DNA of 64,000 nt from Collimonas pratensis (lineage in GTDB: Bacteria; Pseudomonadota; Gammaproteobacteria; Burkholderiales; Burkholderiaceae_D). Below are positions 42,980 through 52,012 of this stretch, in pieces. Below the pieces are notes generated by a model that saw only the letters and a program-made list of their open reading frames with translations, ran no database searches and was not told the origin of the DNA. The stretch spans positions 5,394,001-5,458,000 of the forward strand of contig NZ_CP013234.1 of assembly GCF_001584185.1 (NCBI RefSeq), given 5' to 3'. The position numbers were made by a program, and so were the translations under genes. Numbering within the stretch: position 1 is the stretch's first letter; each line of letters begins with the position of its first letter.

Positions 42980-44770
42980 TCAGCGGGCGGCAGTTACCGT
43001 CATTCTGGCCACGGTGTAGTTGGGATCGTTGGGATATAGATAGATTCCGCCGTTATCGCCATTGCAGGTGTAAGTCCGGCTGTTGCCGTCCCAGACAAGA
43101 TTGAAGGTGCTGGCTTGCGTTGAATTATTTGCGTAGGTAGTCAGCACATTGCAGTGCGTGCCGTAATTCGATTTGAAGCGCGGCAGCCAATGCAGTCCAG
43201 TACCGTCTTGCTGCGCCGACGGATCTTTGGCGTAGTCCAGTGTGATCGCCGGCCAGCCGGTGACGGCATCCAGCGCCTGGGTGACTCCCACGTGCACGGT
43301 GTAATTGCCGGTGTGAACCGGAATATTGCTGACCTTGAGGTAGTCCCCGTTCTTGAATGCAGACGGAAGATTGTTGGCAAGCGTGACGAGCTTGTTGTTG
43401 GGTGCATCGAAATCGACGCCGAGCACTTTGGTAATGGTGTCCGATATCAGTGCGAAACTGACCTCGGGATACGCGTTGCCATTGTCAAATACCTGCCGTG
43501 CAGCCAACCTGGTCAGCCATTTCCAAGCCGTGTCGAGCATGCCCGCGTTGTAAAAAGCGGTAGGCAGGTAAGTGTGCGATTCGACGCCAGGCGAGTTGAG
43601 GCCGTAATTTGGATTCTGGCTGGCTGCGGCTTGATAAAGACTCTCGGCGTTGCTGTCGACGTAATTGGCTTGCGCCGCCAGATTGCCTGCATCGGTGATG
43701 ATCCCTTTGTACAGGGGGAACAGATTCGGCTCTTCCGCATAATGGTCGTAGTAGCTCAGCGTATTGTAATTCGCGCTTGAATATGCCGTGCTTGTCACAC
43801 CGGTGAGCGCAACTGCAAAATGGCCGCTGCCGTTGACGTTGCTCCAGTGCGAATTGAAGTTCGATGAAAGCGTATTGAACTTGGCCGCCATGTTCGTGGC
43901 GTCGCTGGCTGCCTTCAACGCTGGGTAGTTCGATACATTCCGATAGTAGGCAATCTCGCTTGCGGCCATATCGCCGCCGAGAACGATGGCCGTGGTTGAC
44001 GGCACCCCGGCGTTGCCGACGAATTCATTGTAGGTTGCTGCTTCACCGTGGTCCAGGCGCGCCATCCTGAAACCATCGGCATTGATGTACTTATTGCTCT
44101 CGGTATTTGAAAAGCCGTTGTTGAGGTTGTTGATGTAGTTCGTGAAATCCGCGCCCAGATAACGCTGGTCGGCAGTGAGGCGATACATGTTGGCGATATT
44201 TTCGCCGATCTCGAATGGCGCCGGCGACTCGTCGTTTTGCTCGTACTGCTTGCCGTTGGCGCCAATCGCCCAGTACGGCGCGTTGACGATATCGGTATGA
44301 TAGAGCGTGGCGAAATGGTCGGCCATTTGATAGTTCTGCTCATACATGCCGAGAAAATATGCGCCGGTTGCGTAGTGCACATAGTCTCTTGAGTAGTAGG
44401 CGCAGCGATTGGGAATCGAGGCCAGGTATCCCGGTTGCAGGGTCGACTGGCTGCACCTGGCGTCCGTGCTCGGCCATCCTAGCGCGACAAAATGCGGATA
44501 ATTGGCATTCGTAAAATCCAGCGAACGTGCTTCTGCCACTGCCTGATTGAAACCGGTTGCCAGCCCCGCTGCGACACTGCTCGAACTTGCTGTCAATTCC
44601 TGGGAAGCTGCACTACCGCCATATACAAGGGCGCCGATCGCCAGCGCGATCAGCAGGTTTTTCTTCTGGAATCTCGCACGGCCTTGCAGCTGCAGATTCG
44701 TCGCTCCGGTGACGCCGTGGCAAGTCTCCACAGCGCGGTTTTTCTTCAATTTCCTTAAGCCTTTGTTCAT
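42980..44770 (-). CDS. secreted protein, probable (alpha/alpha)6-barrel glycosidase of unknown family
   Basis: A 596-residue exported protein. The N-terminus has a long charged region (about 35 aa, many Lys/Arg) before the hydrophobic core NLLIALAIGALVYGGSA, then mature protein from about 56. The sequence alternates aromatic-rich helices (YYSRDYVHYATGAYFLGMYEQ, YQMADHFATLYHTDI, WAIGANGKQYEQNDESPAPFEIGENIANMY in parts). A C-terminal beta region begins VLGVDFDAPNNKLVTLANNLP, a pattern common after (alpha/alpha)6 barrels of debranching or rhamnosidase-like enzymes. I cannot assign a GH family. ATG follows AGGAGA. It sits between the LacI regulator and the ABC transporter genes, so it probably acts on the same galactoside outside the inner membrane. 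Confidence 0.6.
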   Translation of the reverse strand: MNKGLRKLKKNRAVETCHGVTGATNLQLQGRARFQKKNLLIALAIGALVYGGSAASQELTASSSSVAAGLATGFNQAVAEARSLDFTNANYPHFVALGWPSTDARCSQSTLQPGYLASIPNRCAYYSRDYVHYATGAYFLGMYEQNYQMADHFATLYHTDIVNAPYWAIGANGKQYEQNDESPAPFEIGENIANMYRLTADQRYLGADFTNYINNLNNGFSNTESNKYINADGFRMARLDHGEAATYNEFVGNAGVPSTTAIVLGGDMAASEIAYYRNVSNYPALKAASDATNMAAKFNTLSSNFNSHWSNVNGSGHFAVALTGVTSTAYSSANYNTLSYYDHYAEEPNLFPLYKGIITDAGNLAAQANYVDSNAESLYQAAASQNPNYGLNSPGVESHTYLPTAFYNAGMLDTAWKWLTRLAARQVFDNGNAYPEVSFALISDTITKVLGVDFDAPNNKLVTLANNLPSAFKNGDYLKVSNIPVHTGNYTVHVGVTQALDAVTGWPAITLDYAKDPSAQQDGTGLHWLPRFKSNYGTHCNVLTTYANNSTQASTFNLVWDGNSRTYTCNGDNGGIYLYPNDPNYTVARMTVTAAR

Positions 44771-44960
44771 TATTCCGTCTCCTTTTTTGAGGGAAAATCT
44801 TATAAATAAGCGGGGAACACAGCTGATGCAGTGGAAGTCGTGCGTATGACGAAATGCGATGCTGGCCGCCTCGCCTGATCCACCTTCAGCGAGACGACTT
44901 TGATGCCTGGTTAAGCAAAGATGCGCTGCCGCGCACTGTGGCTGAGCGCTGCGGTGCGCG

Positions 44961-46001
44961 TTAATCTTTACCGCTGCCGCAGGAGCGCCGCACTATCAAG
45001 GGCGCGGCGTCCCGCACGTAGGCCTTGTCGAGTGGCTCGCCGGCGATTGCCTGCAGCAGGATGGATGCCGCATCGCTCCCATCCTTGTACGGTTCGGTGC
45101 GCATCGTGGTCAGCGGCGGCGCCGCGAAGGCCGCCAGCGGAATATCGTCGTAGCCGACGATCGCTACATCCTCGGGAATCCGCAAGCCGGCGTCGCGCAA
45201 GGCTGCCATTGCGCCGAATGCGATCGTGTCGTTGCCGGCAAACAGCGCTGTCATGCCCGGTGCGCGCTGCAGCATGCTGCGCATGGCGTCATACCCGCTT
45301 TGCGCGCTGTAGTTGCCATACGCGATCCATGCGGGATTGATATCCGCGCCATGCGCCTGCATGGCGTCGTGGAAACCGCGCAGACGCTCACGCGGAATTT
45401 GATTTTCATCCGAGGCATAACCGAGATGAGCGATCTGCCGGTGTCCAAGCGCCAGCAGATGGCTGGTGGCGCGGCGCGCGGCGTCGCGGTTGTCGGCATC
45501 GATGCTGCAGATTCCTTGGTGCTCCGACAGATTCGAACCGAATACCACCAGCGGGAATCCATTGGCGGCCAGCTGGCACAGATAAGCATCGTCGATTCCA
45601 CGCGGATTGAGGACGATCAGCCCATCGACACGGCGACTGTCGACCAAGTCTGCAAACACACCTGGACGGCTGCTTTCTTCAACCGGCTCGAACAGCAGCT
45701 TGTATCCGCTGGCATGGCAAGTCAGGTTGATCCCGGCCAGAAAACGCGGCAGGTAGGCGTCAATGTCGATGTTGATGTGATCGCGGTGCGGCATCACAAG
45801 CGCGACGGTCCTGGTGGCGCCGCTGGCGAGCGAGCGGGCGATGGCGTTGGCGACATAGCCGAGCTGCCTGGCGGCCGTCAATACGCGCTCTCGCGTCTCC
45901 TGGCTGATGCCCATGCCGGGCACATCGTTGAGAACGAAGGAAACCGTCGTACGCGACACGCCTGCGAGCTTTGCCACCTGGTTGCTAGTTACGTTACTCA
46001 T
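44961..46001 (-). CDS. LacI family transcriptional regulator
   Basis: A 346-residue LacI-type repressor: N-terminal HTH and hinge (VTSNQVAKLAGVSRTTVSFVLND; residues about 55-62 hinge helix ANAIARSLASG) and periplasmic-binding-protein-like sugar domain (VDGLIVLNPRG, GNDTIAFGAMAALRDAGLRIPEDVAIVGYDDI in parts). It heads the alpha-galactoside locus on the same strand. The perfect palindrome 21 bp before its ATG is very likely its own operator. Confidence 0.92.
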   Translation of the reverse strand: MSNVTSNQVAKLAGVSRTTVSFVLNDVPGMGISQETRERVLTAARQLGYVANAIARSLASGATRTVALVMPHRDHINIDIDAYLPRFLAGINLTCHASGYKLLFEPVEESSRPGVFADLVDSRRVDGLIVLNPRGIDDAYLCQLAANGFPLVVFGSNLSEHQGICSIDADNRDAARRATSHLLALGHRQIAHLGYASDENQIPRERLRGFHDAMQAHGADINPAWIAYGNYSAQSGYDAMRSMLQRAPGMTALFAGNDTIAFGAMAALRDAGLRIPEDVAIVGYDDIPLAAFAAPPLTTMRTEPYKDGSDAASILLQAIAGEPLDKAYVRDAAPLIVRRSCGSGKD

Positions 46002-46021
46002 GATTTCGGCTTTTGTTTTTT

Positions 46022-46043
46022 GTTACTAACACGTGTTAGTAAC
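46022..46043. promoter_or_regulatory. LacI-type operator, perfect 22-bp palindrome
   Basis: Half-site GTTACTAACAC followed by its exact reverse complement GTGTTAGTAAC. The central CG and dyad of this length are typical of LacI/GalR operators. Position just upstream of the lacI-type gene implies autoregulation. Partial matches (ATTACTAATC near 46075, CTTACTAACC near 46137) lie further upstream. Confidence 0.75.
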
Positions 46044-46677
46044 GCTTTAAAAAAAAGGACTTTCTAAATGTCCGTTATTACTAATCTACCAATCGCAATT
46101 GCTTGAAATTCCGATCTTCTGCGGTATCTTGATTCTTACTAACCTGCTTTAGATATTAGGGGCTCAAATCAAGCCCGTCAAGTTATTTTAATGCCGATAT
46201 GCAAGAATTTGCGCAAACCACTCGGTGCCCGTCGGCCGCTGTCCCGACCGCGCACAGCGGCGTGTCATTTCCGGTAACGGTGAAAAGTCGATCCTTGCTC
46301 CCACTGCCGCGGTATTTTTGCTCTGGAATTCGGGGCCATCGCTTATTGCGTAAAATGCCGCATGCCCTACTACGCCATCACCTCCTATGTCCCGAGCGGA
46401 CGCTATCAGCTTTACTTCCAGACCCGGGGAGCGAAGCTTCCTTCAATCAATTTCGTCGTCCGCGGTATCGCATGAACAGCACCACAACAGCACAAGCTGG
46501 CAGCGCACTGGTGTCCTGGAGCGGCGGCAATATAGTCGCCTATCAAGAATACGTAAAGCTATAGTCGTTTTTTTGGCTCGCGCCCCTGCTAGGACGCACG
46601 ATTCATCAATTTTAGAAGTGTAAAGGACATTCTTACGCACACCGGGTATAAATACGGCGTTTATTTGCGTAAAGAAA
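46044..46677. other. 634-bp region without a clear gene
   Basis: Open frames here look non-coding. A 37-codon frame on the plus strand (46362-46475, beginning MPYYAITSYVPSG and holding YQLYFQTRGAKLP) may be a remnant of a longer gene, but I do not recognise it. Upstream of the recombinase is an inverted repeat TTACGCA (46633-46639) / TGCGTAA (46666-46672), which could be a recombinase arm site or operator. Confidence 0.3.
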
Positions 46678-47502
46678 ATGTCAAAATATTTCATCAAAAC
46701 ATTCATCTATGGGTCGGGCGAACGCTCCCCCATTGCTTTTGACCGCACAACCGGATTGCCGTTGCTCGAACCGAATGACTGGAAACTATTCGTTCGTCGT
46801 TCGAGTACAAACTCGCATCTAACACTTTCGCGAGAATTGGGCGAGGTACTTGTGCTATACAAATGGGCCGACGAAAGAAAGATTGATTTACGAAAACGCT
46901 TCAATCTAGAAACAGGACTTTCAACCTCTGAGATTGGAGATCTCAAGAATTTTTGTCAACGAAATTTGAGGTATGGCACAGGCTTACAATCAATCAGATC
47001 GATCACCGGCGAACAACGTAAGCAACGAATAGATACGATACGAGCATTTCTAGATTGGTGGCTCGATAGGTCACTCATGTCTACAAACTGCCCATCTTTT
47101 CCAAATGCCAAAGAGCGTGCGAAGTCGCTTCCCTATCATATCGAACGACACAGACGCCATCTCAAGGTGCCGGGTGGGTCCGGCAACATTCGCGTTGGCC
47201 TCTCATCTGAGCTAATCGCGCGACTTTTCGAGATTGTAGTTCCGGGGTCATCATCAAATCCATTCCATGCGCACAATCAACTGCGCAATTTCATCATTAT
47301 TGGCACTCTATATTTTTTCGGCCTCCGTCGATCCGAAGCCTTGCTACTTCGGACCAGTGATGTCGATTTTCGCTCAGCATCTCCTACAATTTCCATAAAA
47401 CGTCAGCCGGACAGTAAAGCCCACTCCCGTAAGGACGTCTCCGTAAAAACACTCGAACGTACAGTACCGATGCCACGTGAATTCGCGACATTAGCCCTTT
47501 GA
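46678..47502 (+). pseudogene. tyrosine recombinase/integrase, truncated
   Basis: A 274-residue product of lower GC than its neighbours. It has an SAM-like core-binding region (about 50-170) and the start of the catalytic domain with the first active-site Arg in YFFGLRRSEALLLRTSDVDF. It stops after the beta strands, well before the H-x-x-R and nucleophile Tyr motifs; a full protein would be about 400 aa. No continuation is seen in the other frames, so the 3' part has been lost by deletion. It marks past integration of mobile DNA. Confidence 0.75.
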
Positions 47503-47747
47503 AAATCAAAGACTTATCGCTAAGCTTCCTTAGCTAACCAAGAAATATTGTTTGACACAAACAAAGCCTTTCACCTTTGCGCGTGGATTCTTGCAACAAT
47601 AAAGTTTGACACAAGCATGGGTGAAATCCGCAAGATTGGGCGTTTAGTCTATAAATCGAAGCCAACGTCTGAGAGGAAATTGATATTCCAGCTCAATTGT
47701 AGTAGTTCCGACTTGATCGGACAGTAAGGCCTTGCCAAAGGGTGGGG
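47503..47747. other. non-coding AT-rich segment with direct repeats
   Basis: No gene visible. The 11-mer GTTTGACACAA occurs twice, at 47550-47560 and 47604-47614 (54 bp apart, same direction); each contains a TTGACA-like element. It is probably residual mobile DNA. Confidence 0.3.
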
Positions 47748-48190
47748 TTACCCGGTTTGATAGAGGTGCGAATCTTTATTAAACCAGCGCGTAAGCGCCA
47801 AGGAGTAACCCCATGCGTAGTGTTCCTGAGCGCCCCATCTACCAAAGAGGCGATCAAAGATAATCAGCACGCTACCGTAATTTCCGTCAAGATATTCTAG
47901 ATTCGACGCATGGTGTACGCGATGAGCCGACGGGGTGTTAAGTAAGCAGTCACTCCAACGGTCCAAGGCGTGGAATCCAGGTTGCGTGAATCCAGAACTG
48001 ATATAAGAGATTGAGCGACAACAACATCATGACAATACGCGGTGGCATGTCGAGCAACGGGGCAAGCATGAAGAACAGTAACGAGCCCGTAAGACGCCCG
48101 GTCCATCCAAAACGGTATCAGGCGTCGCACCTGATCGTAAGTCCCTGCGGTAACAGGGACGATATTCGCCGCCTCGACCAATCGGTCGTG
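47748..48190 (-). pseudogene. sterol desaturase/fatty acid hydroxylase family remnant
   Basis: Read on the minus strand, one frame gives MLAPLLDMPPRIVMML and LNLLYQFWIHATWIPRLG, then after a frameshift near 47945 another gives LLNTPSAHRVHHASNLEYLDGNYG and IFDRLFG. These are consecutive parts of the C-terminal half of sterol desaturase-type membrane di-iron enzymes, with the histidine motif HRVHHA. Frameshifts, an internal stop and loss of the N-terminal half show that the gene is dead. Confidence 0.75.
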
Positions 48191-48326
48191 GCGGTTATAT
48201 ATTGACTCTCAAGGGCGTTGCGATAAGTCGGTCACAACAAACGTGATGTCGCTGAGCATGCGCCATTTTACTGGCAACATCCTGGTTTTCTGACCGGTAA
48301 CGGTCAATGTAGCGCTTAGATGATTA

Positions 48327-48440
48327 TCAGAGTTTAATGCAATCCAACAGCATTATCTCAGGCAGCATGACAATGCCCATGCCAGCGAGTGCAGCCTGGC
48401 GTAACCCTTGATTTCGATGCAATCGCATTGTTCCATGCTT
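48327..48440 (-). pseudogene. LysR regulator fragment
   Basis: A short minus-strand stretch reads NQGLRQAALAGMGIVMLPEIMLLDCI, split here as NQGLRQAALAG and MGIVMLPEIM. This is the well-conserved alanine-glycine segment in the effector domain of LysR regulators. The remainder of the gene is absent, so this is a relic about 35 codons long. Confidence 0.6.
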
Positions 48441-48615
48441 GTCGGCGACGCAGACTTGTACCTCAATGTATATGACCTGTCGCTGGATACAGAATACTAA
48501 AACAAACGACACTCCCGACACATACCAGACAAGTCGCTGCCTTTAAATACAAGCACTTGATCAGCGTTCATGCACGACGCCAATTTACCCGAGTGCCAAC
48601 CTAAAGGAAAATCAG

Positions 48616-49080
48616 ATGACGAATCTCTCCCAACGCCTGCTGAGCAAGCTGGCAGCATCATGCATTCTTATTTCCACCTTCGCCCAGGCGCAACAACCCG
48701 CCCAGCAGGGCACGGCGGCGGAAAGCGGCCGCTGGATTACTGAAAGCGGCAATCTCGAAGTCGATATCGCTCCTTGCGGCACGGACATGTGCGGCACTAT
48801 CGTGCGCGTCATTGCCAATCGTTCGATGAGCAATCCCACTGTCGCAATGCAGCCGACCAACGCCGGCTCGCCATTGGGAAAGAAAATCCTGTTCGATCTG
48901 AAGCCCGCAGAGCAAGGCGGCTGGCAAGGTCATATCTACAATCGTGAAAATGACAAAACCTACAATAGCCTGATCGCTCTGATCGCGCCGGATCAGCTCA
49001 AGCTGACCGTTTATGAGGATACGCCCGCGCACGGCAAAACGCAGGTCTGGAAGCGGCCAGATGCTCAGGTTCCCCAATAA
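48616..49080 (+). CDS. DUF2147 domain-containing exported protein (paralogue A)
   Basis: A 154-residue exported protein with a signal ending FAQA (about residue 25). The DUF2147 core has GRWITESGNLEVDIAPCG, C-T-D-M-C-G (two Cys that could form a disulphide), IYNRENDKTYNS and a C-terminal TQVWKR. DUF2147 proteins are small lipocalin-like periplasmic barrels of unknown function. A ribosome-binding site AAAGGAAA precedes the ATG. Another copy, frameshifted, lies at 51447-51904. Confidence 0.82.
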   Translation: MTNLSQRLLSKLAASCILISTFAQAQQPAQQGTAAESGRWITESGNLEVDIAPCGTDMCGTIVRVIANRSMSNPTVAMQPTNAGSPLGKKILFDLKPAEQGGWQGHIYNRENDKTYNSLIALIAPDQLKLTVYEDTPAHGKTQVWKRPDAQVPQ

Positions 49081-49208
49081 GCGCGTAGCAGCTGCAGTTT
49101 TGGGTAAGTGGCAAGTGTCAAATCACGCCGGGATCTATTCCGGTCCGGATTGCGGCTAGCCACGCATTCTTATACTACGGGAAATCCTGGTTCAAGCGAG
49201 GTTAAAAC

Positions 49209-49766
49209 ATGACAAGAAATATGAAAAATCTGTTCCATAAACGCAAGGCAGGTCTGGTGTATGCATGCCTCCTGTTCGCTTGCACTAACGCCGGACTTGC
49301 CGCTGCACCGCCGCCCGCTCTGGTCGATTATGGACCGGCGCCGGAATTCACCGGCATTCAGACATGGCTCAATTCAAAGCCGCTGACGATGGCGTCCTTG
49401 CGAGGCAAAGTGGTGCTGGTCGATTTCTGGACGTATTCCTGCATCAACTGTGTGCGCACGCTCCCCCACGTGACCAAATGGTATGACCAGTACAAGGACA
49501 AGGGACTGGTGGTGGTCGGCGTGCATACCCCCGAATTTCCTTACGAGCGCGAGACCCGCAATGTTGAAACAGCGATCCAGCGATCCGGCATCCGCTATCC
49601 GGTGGCGCAAGACAATCGCTACGCCACCTGGAATGCCTACGACAATCAATATTGGCCGGCAGCGTATCTGGTGGATCGCAAAGGGACCATCGTGCTCAAA
49701 CACTTTGGCGAGGGCAGCTATGACGAGATGGAAAACGCCATCCGCAAGTTGCTGACGGATTCCTAG
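49209..49766 (+). CDS. periplasmic thioredoxin family protein (DipZ/TlpA-like)
   Basis: A 185-residue exported thioredoxin-fold protein; the signal runs to about residue 36 (CTNAGLAA). The core is KVVLVDFWTYSCINCVRTLPH, whose C-I-N-C active site and preceding WTYS are typical of the C-terminal domain of DipZ and related redoxins; VVGVHTPEFPYERE and WPAAYLVDRKG (cis-Pro region) follow. It is likely to reduce or oxidise disulphides of envelope proteins. It converges on the PPTase gene. Confidence 0.85.
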   Translation: MTRNMKNLFHKRKAGLVYACLLFACTNAGLAAAPPPALVDYGPAPEFTGIQTWLNSKPLTMASLRGKVVLVDFWTYSCINCVRTLPHVTKWYDQYKDKGLVVVGVHTPEFPYERETRNVETAIQRSGIRYPVAQDNRYATWNAYDNQYWPAAYLVDRKGTIVLKHFGEGSYDEMENAIRKLLTDS

Positions 49767-49825
49767 ACAAGTAACTGTAACTGTCGCAAGCAGCAATGTC
49801 GACAGGTACCCTGCCAGCTCCTAGA

Positions 49826-50611
49826 TCAGCAGGCCAGCTCAGGCCGACTCTGGCCCGCAATCACTCCCAACTCTCTGCCATCCATGATCCGCAGCTCGAT
49901 GCCAGGGGAAAAACAGCTGGACCTGCGTTGCCAGCACAGTGCCGCCTGACAATCGGGGAACAAGTCGAACACGCTGAAACCCCAGGCATCGTCGGCACCT
50001 ACGTCGCCCGTATCGCGCAATAGGATAGTTCCATCGCGTTGAGGCACGAAGCTGACATCATGCAAGCCGCCGGCAATTCCCGTCCCCTTGGCTTTCAGGT
50101 AAGCTTCTTTGAGGGTCCAATAATAAAAAAACCGCTCCTGCTTGCTTTGTCCCGCCGCACTCCGTATCGCGGCGCTTTCCCCTGTGGCGAAGTGACGCGC
50201 GGCGATCTCATCGAAATCGACCTCACGCGCGCGCGCTTCAATGTCTACTCCAAGCTGGCGCCGGCTCGCCATTGCGCAGATAACCGACAGGCCGCTGTGC
50301 GACAAATTGAATTGCATGCCGCTGCGGTCGAACGGCGCCGCCAGCGCAGGTTTTCCGGCCGCAGCTATGCTCAGCTGGCAGCGCCCGGCATCGATCGGGT
50401 AAGCATTCGCCGGCAGATGGTGGCGCAACATCATCTGCAGCAGAGCCCGCCCGAAAATATACTGGATGCTGGCGTGCTCATCGACATAGGACAGCGCACG
50501 ACGCCGTTCCGCGTCGTCCAGCAGAGCCCCGAAACGCACCAGTGCGGCGCGGCGGTCGGCTGACGATCTATCCAGCCGCAGCAGCCAGACCGAAACCGAA
50601 TTAGACGCCAT
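49826..50611 (-). CDS. 4'-phosphopantetheinyl transferase, Sfp type
   Basis: A 261-residue PPTase: YIFGRALLQMML, FNLSHSGLSVICA, LGVDIEARAREVDFDEIA (Mg-binding Asp/Glu) and FFYYWTLKEAYLKAKGTGI are the family motifs. It attaches phosphopantetheine from CoA to the ACP and PCP Ser of the PKS and NRPS. It overlaps the upstream thioesterase gene by 11 bp and is the last gene of the cluster strand, supporting a dedicated role. Confidence 0.92.
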   Translation of the reverse strand: MASNSVSVWLLRLDRSSADRRAALVRFGALLDDAERRRALSYVDEHASIQYIFGRALLQMMLRHHLPANAYPIDAGRCQLSIAAAGKPALAAPFDRSGMQFNLSHSGLSVICAMASRRQLGVDIEARAREVDFDEIAARHFATGESAAIRSAAGQSKQERFFYYWTLKEAYLKAKGTGIAGGLHDVSFVPQRDGTILLRDTGDVGADDAWGFSVFDLFPDCQAALCWQRRSSCFSPGIELRIMDGRELGVIAGQSRPELAC

Positions 50612-51410
50612 CGTGCCGCCACTGAGAAGTGGGGCATGAGACAGGCATTGGCACAGCCCGAAATTGGCGTTGCTCCAATGAGGCTTCTATCAGTTGCAGC
50701 AAATCGCTTTCTGCCGACTTCAGGAAAAAATGACCGCCCGGCAGCTCAGACAGACTGAACCCGGCGCTAGTTTGATCGCGCCAGCCCAGCATATCCTGGC
50801 GCAGCGCCGCGTGGTCGTGCGAACCGCAAAACGCCACTATGTCGCTCGCTATCGGCTTGCCGGCGTTGAAGCCGAATGTTTCAATCATCGAGAAATCGGC
50901 GCGCATCGCCGGCAGTATCATCTTGAGCAGTTCAGGGGCATCCAGTACCGCGGCCGGAATGCCGCCGTAGCGGATCAACTGGCGCAGGAAATCAGCATCC
51001 GACAATTTGTGCAGGATATGTCTTTCGGCAAGATTTTCGGGGGCTTGAAAAGCGCTGAGGAAAAGTTGCTCAGGCTGCGGCAAATTCATTTTCGCAAGCT
51101 GGCGCGCCAGTTCAAACGCCATCAGCGCGCCCATGCTGTGGCCGAAGAAGGCAAACGGACGGTCCAGCAACGGCGCGATTTCCTGCAATAATTTCTGCAT
51201 CAGCGCCGCCATTGAATCGAACGGCGCTTCTTCAATCCGCATTTCCCGGCCCGGCAGGCAAACCGCCATCACTTCGACGCCAGGCAGGCGCGCTGGCCAT
51301 TGGCGATAGATAGCCGAGCCGCCGCCGGCAAACGGAAAAGTAAACAGCCGATATGGTGCGCCGATGTTTTTCGAAAAATTGCTGAACCAGATAGAGGGAC
51401 TGTAGTCCAT
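50601..51410 (-). CDS. type II thioesterase
   Basis: A 269-residue alpha/beta hydrolase of the RifR/GrsT/SrfAD type: FPFAGGGSAIYRQW near residue 25, nucleophile motif GHSMGALMAFELAR, Asp in a FCGSHD segment and base His in LPGGHFFL. It removes wrong or stalled acyl groups from carrier proteins. It lies between the DUF2147 gene and the PPTase gene. Confidence 0.92.
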   Translation of the reverse strand: MDYSPSIWFSNFSKNIGAPYRLFTFPFAGGGSAIYRQWPARLPGVEVMAVCLPGREMRIEEAPFDSMAALMQKLLQEIAPLLDRPFAFFGHSMGALMAFELARQLAKMNLPQPEQLFLSAFQAPENLAERHILHKLSDADFLRQLIRYGGIPAAVLDAPELLKMILPAMRADFSMIETFGFNAGKPIASDIVAFCGSHDHAALRQDMLGWRDQTSAGFSLSELPGGHFFLKSAESDLLQLIEASLEQRQFRAVPMPVSCPTSQWRHDGV

Positions 51411-51446
51411 AGCGCGTCGCTTTCAGAAAGATGATATCGCCGGATC

Positions 51447-51904
51447 CTAGCTTTGCTTGACGCGACGCCAGATTTGCGTGCTGCCGAAGATGGGCAGGAA
51501 TTTGTAGCCGCGTATTTTCAATTCATTCGGCCCAAGCAGTGTCATCACGCAATCATAGGTCTTTGCTTTATCGCGATTGTAGATTTTTCCGTTCCATTCG
51601 CCTTCGCCGTCGGGGAAAAATCCGACAGGCTTTTCAAGCCGGCCAGCGGCAGCGCATCGGCTTTCGGCGCTTCGCCGCCAGGGCTCATGGAACGGTTGGA
51701 GATCACCCGGCTGACGCTGCCGCACAGTGCTGCGCCGCAGGGCGCGATATCGACCTCCAGGTTACCGCTTTCAGTGACCCACTTGCCTAGCGGTCCGGCG
51801 CTGCCGGCCGTCTTCGACGGCACTTTGTCCGCCTGCGAAAAGGCAGGTGCGGCCTGGCTCATGCAGGTGGCAAATATCAGTGCAAACATTGCTATTTTTT
51901 TCAT
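51447..51904 (-). pseudogene. DUF2147 exported protein (paralogue B), frameshifted
   Basis: The first frame from ATG 51904 gives a signal (ending PAFS), GKWVTESGNLEVDIAPCG, CGSVSRVISNRSM, then at the homopolymer run GGGGAAAAA (51612-51620 on the plus strand) the coding moves to another frame (GEWNGKIYNRDKAKTYDC, TQIWRR). One extra base there gives SDFFPDGEGEW and a complete protein of about 152 aa, closely similar to paralogue A. It may be real decay or a base-calling error in the homopolymer. RBS GGGAGA precedes the ATG. Confidence 0.8.
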
Positions 51905-52012
51905 CTTGTCTCTCCCGTGTTGTCAGTTTCGGCGCCAGGAAATGCGGAGCCAACGGCGCCACCCCTGCCCCGATTTTTTTGCTCCAGATCGGAGCAAAAG
52001 CTCGGTGCCGTC

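Noticed and set aside
46199..46564. 121-codon plus-strand open frame before the recombinase gene
   Set aside because: No ribosome-binding site, no motif, and the composition is irregular; it is more likely non-coding.
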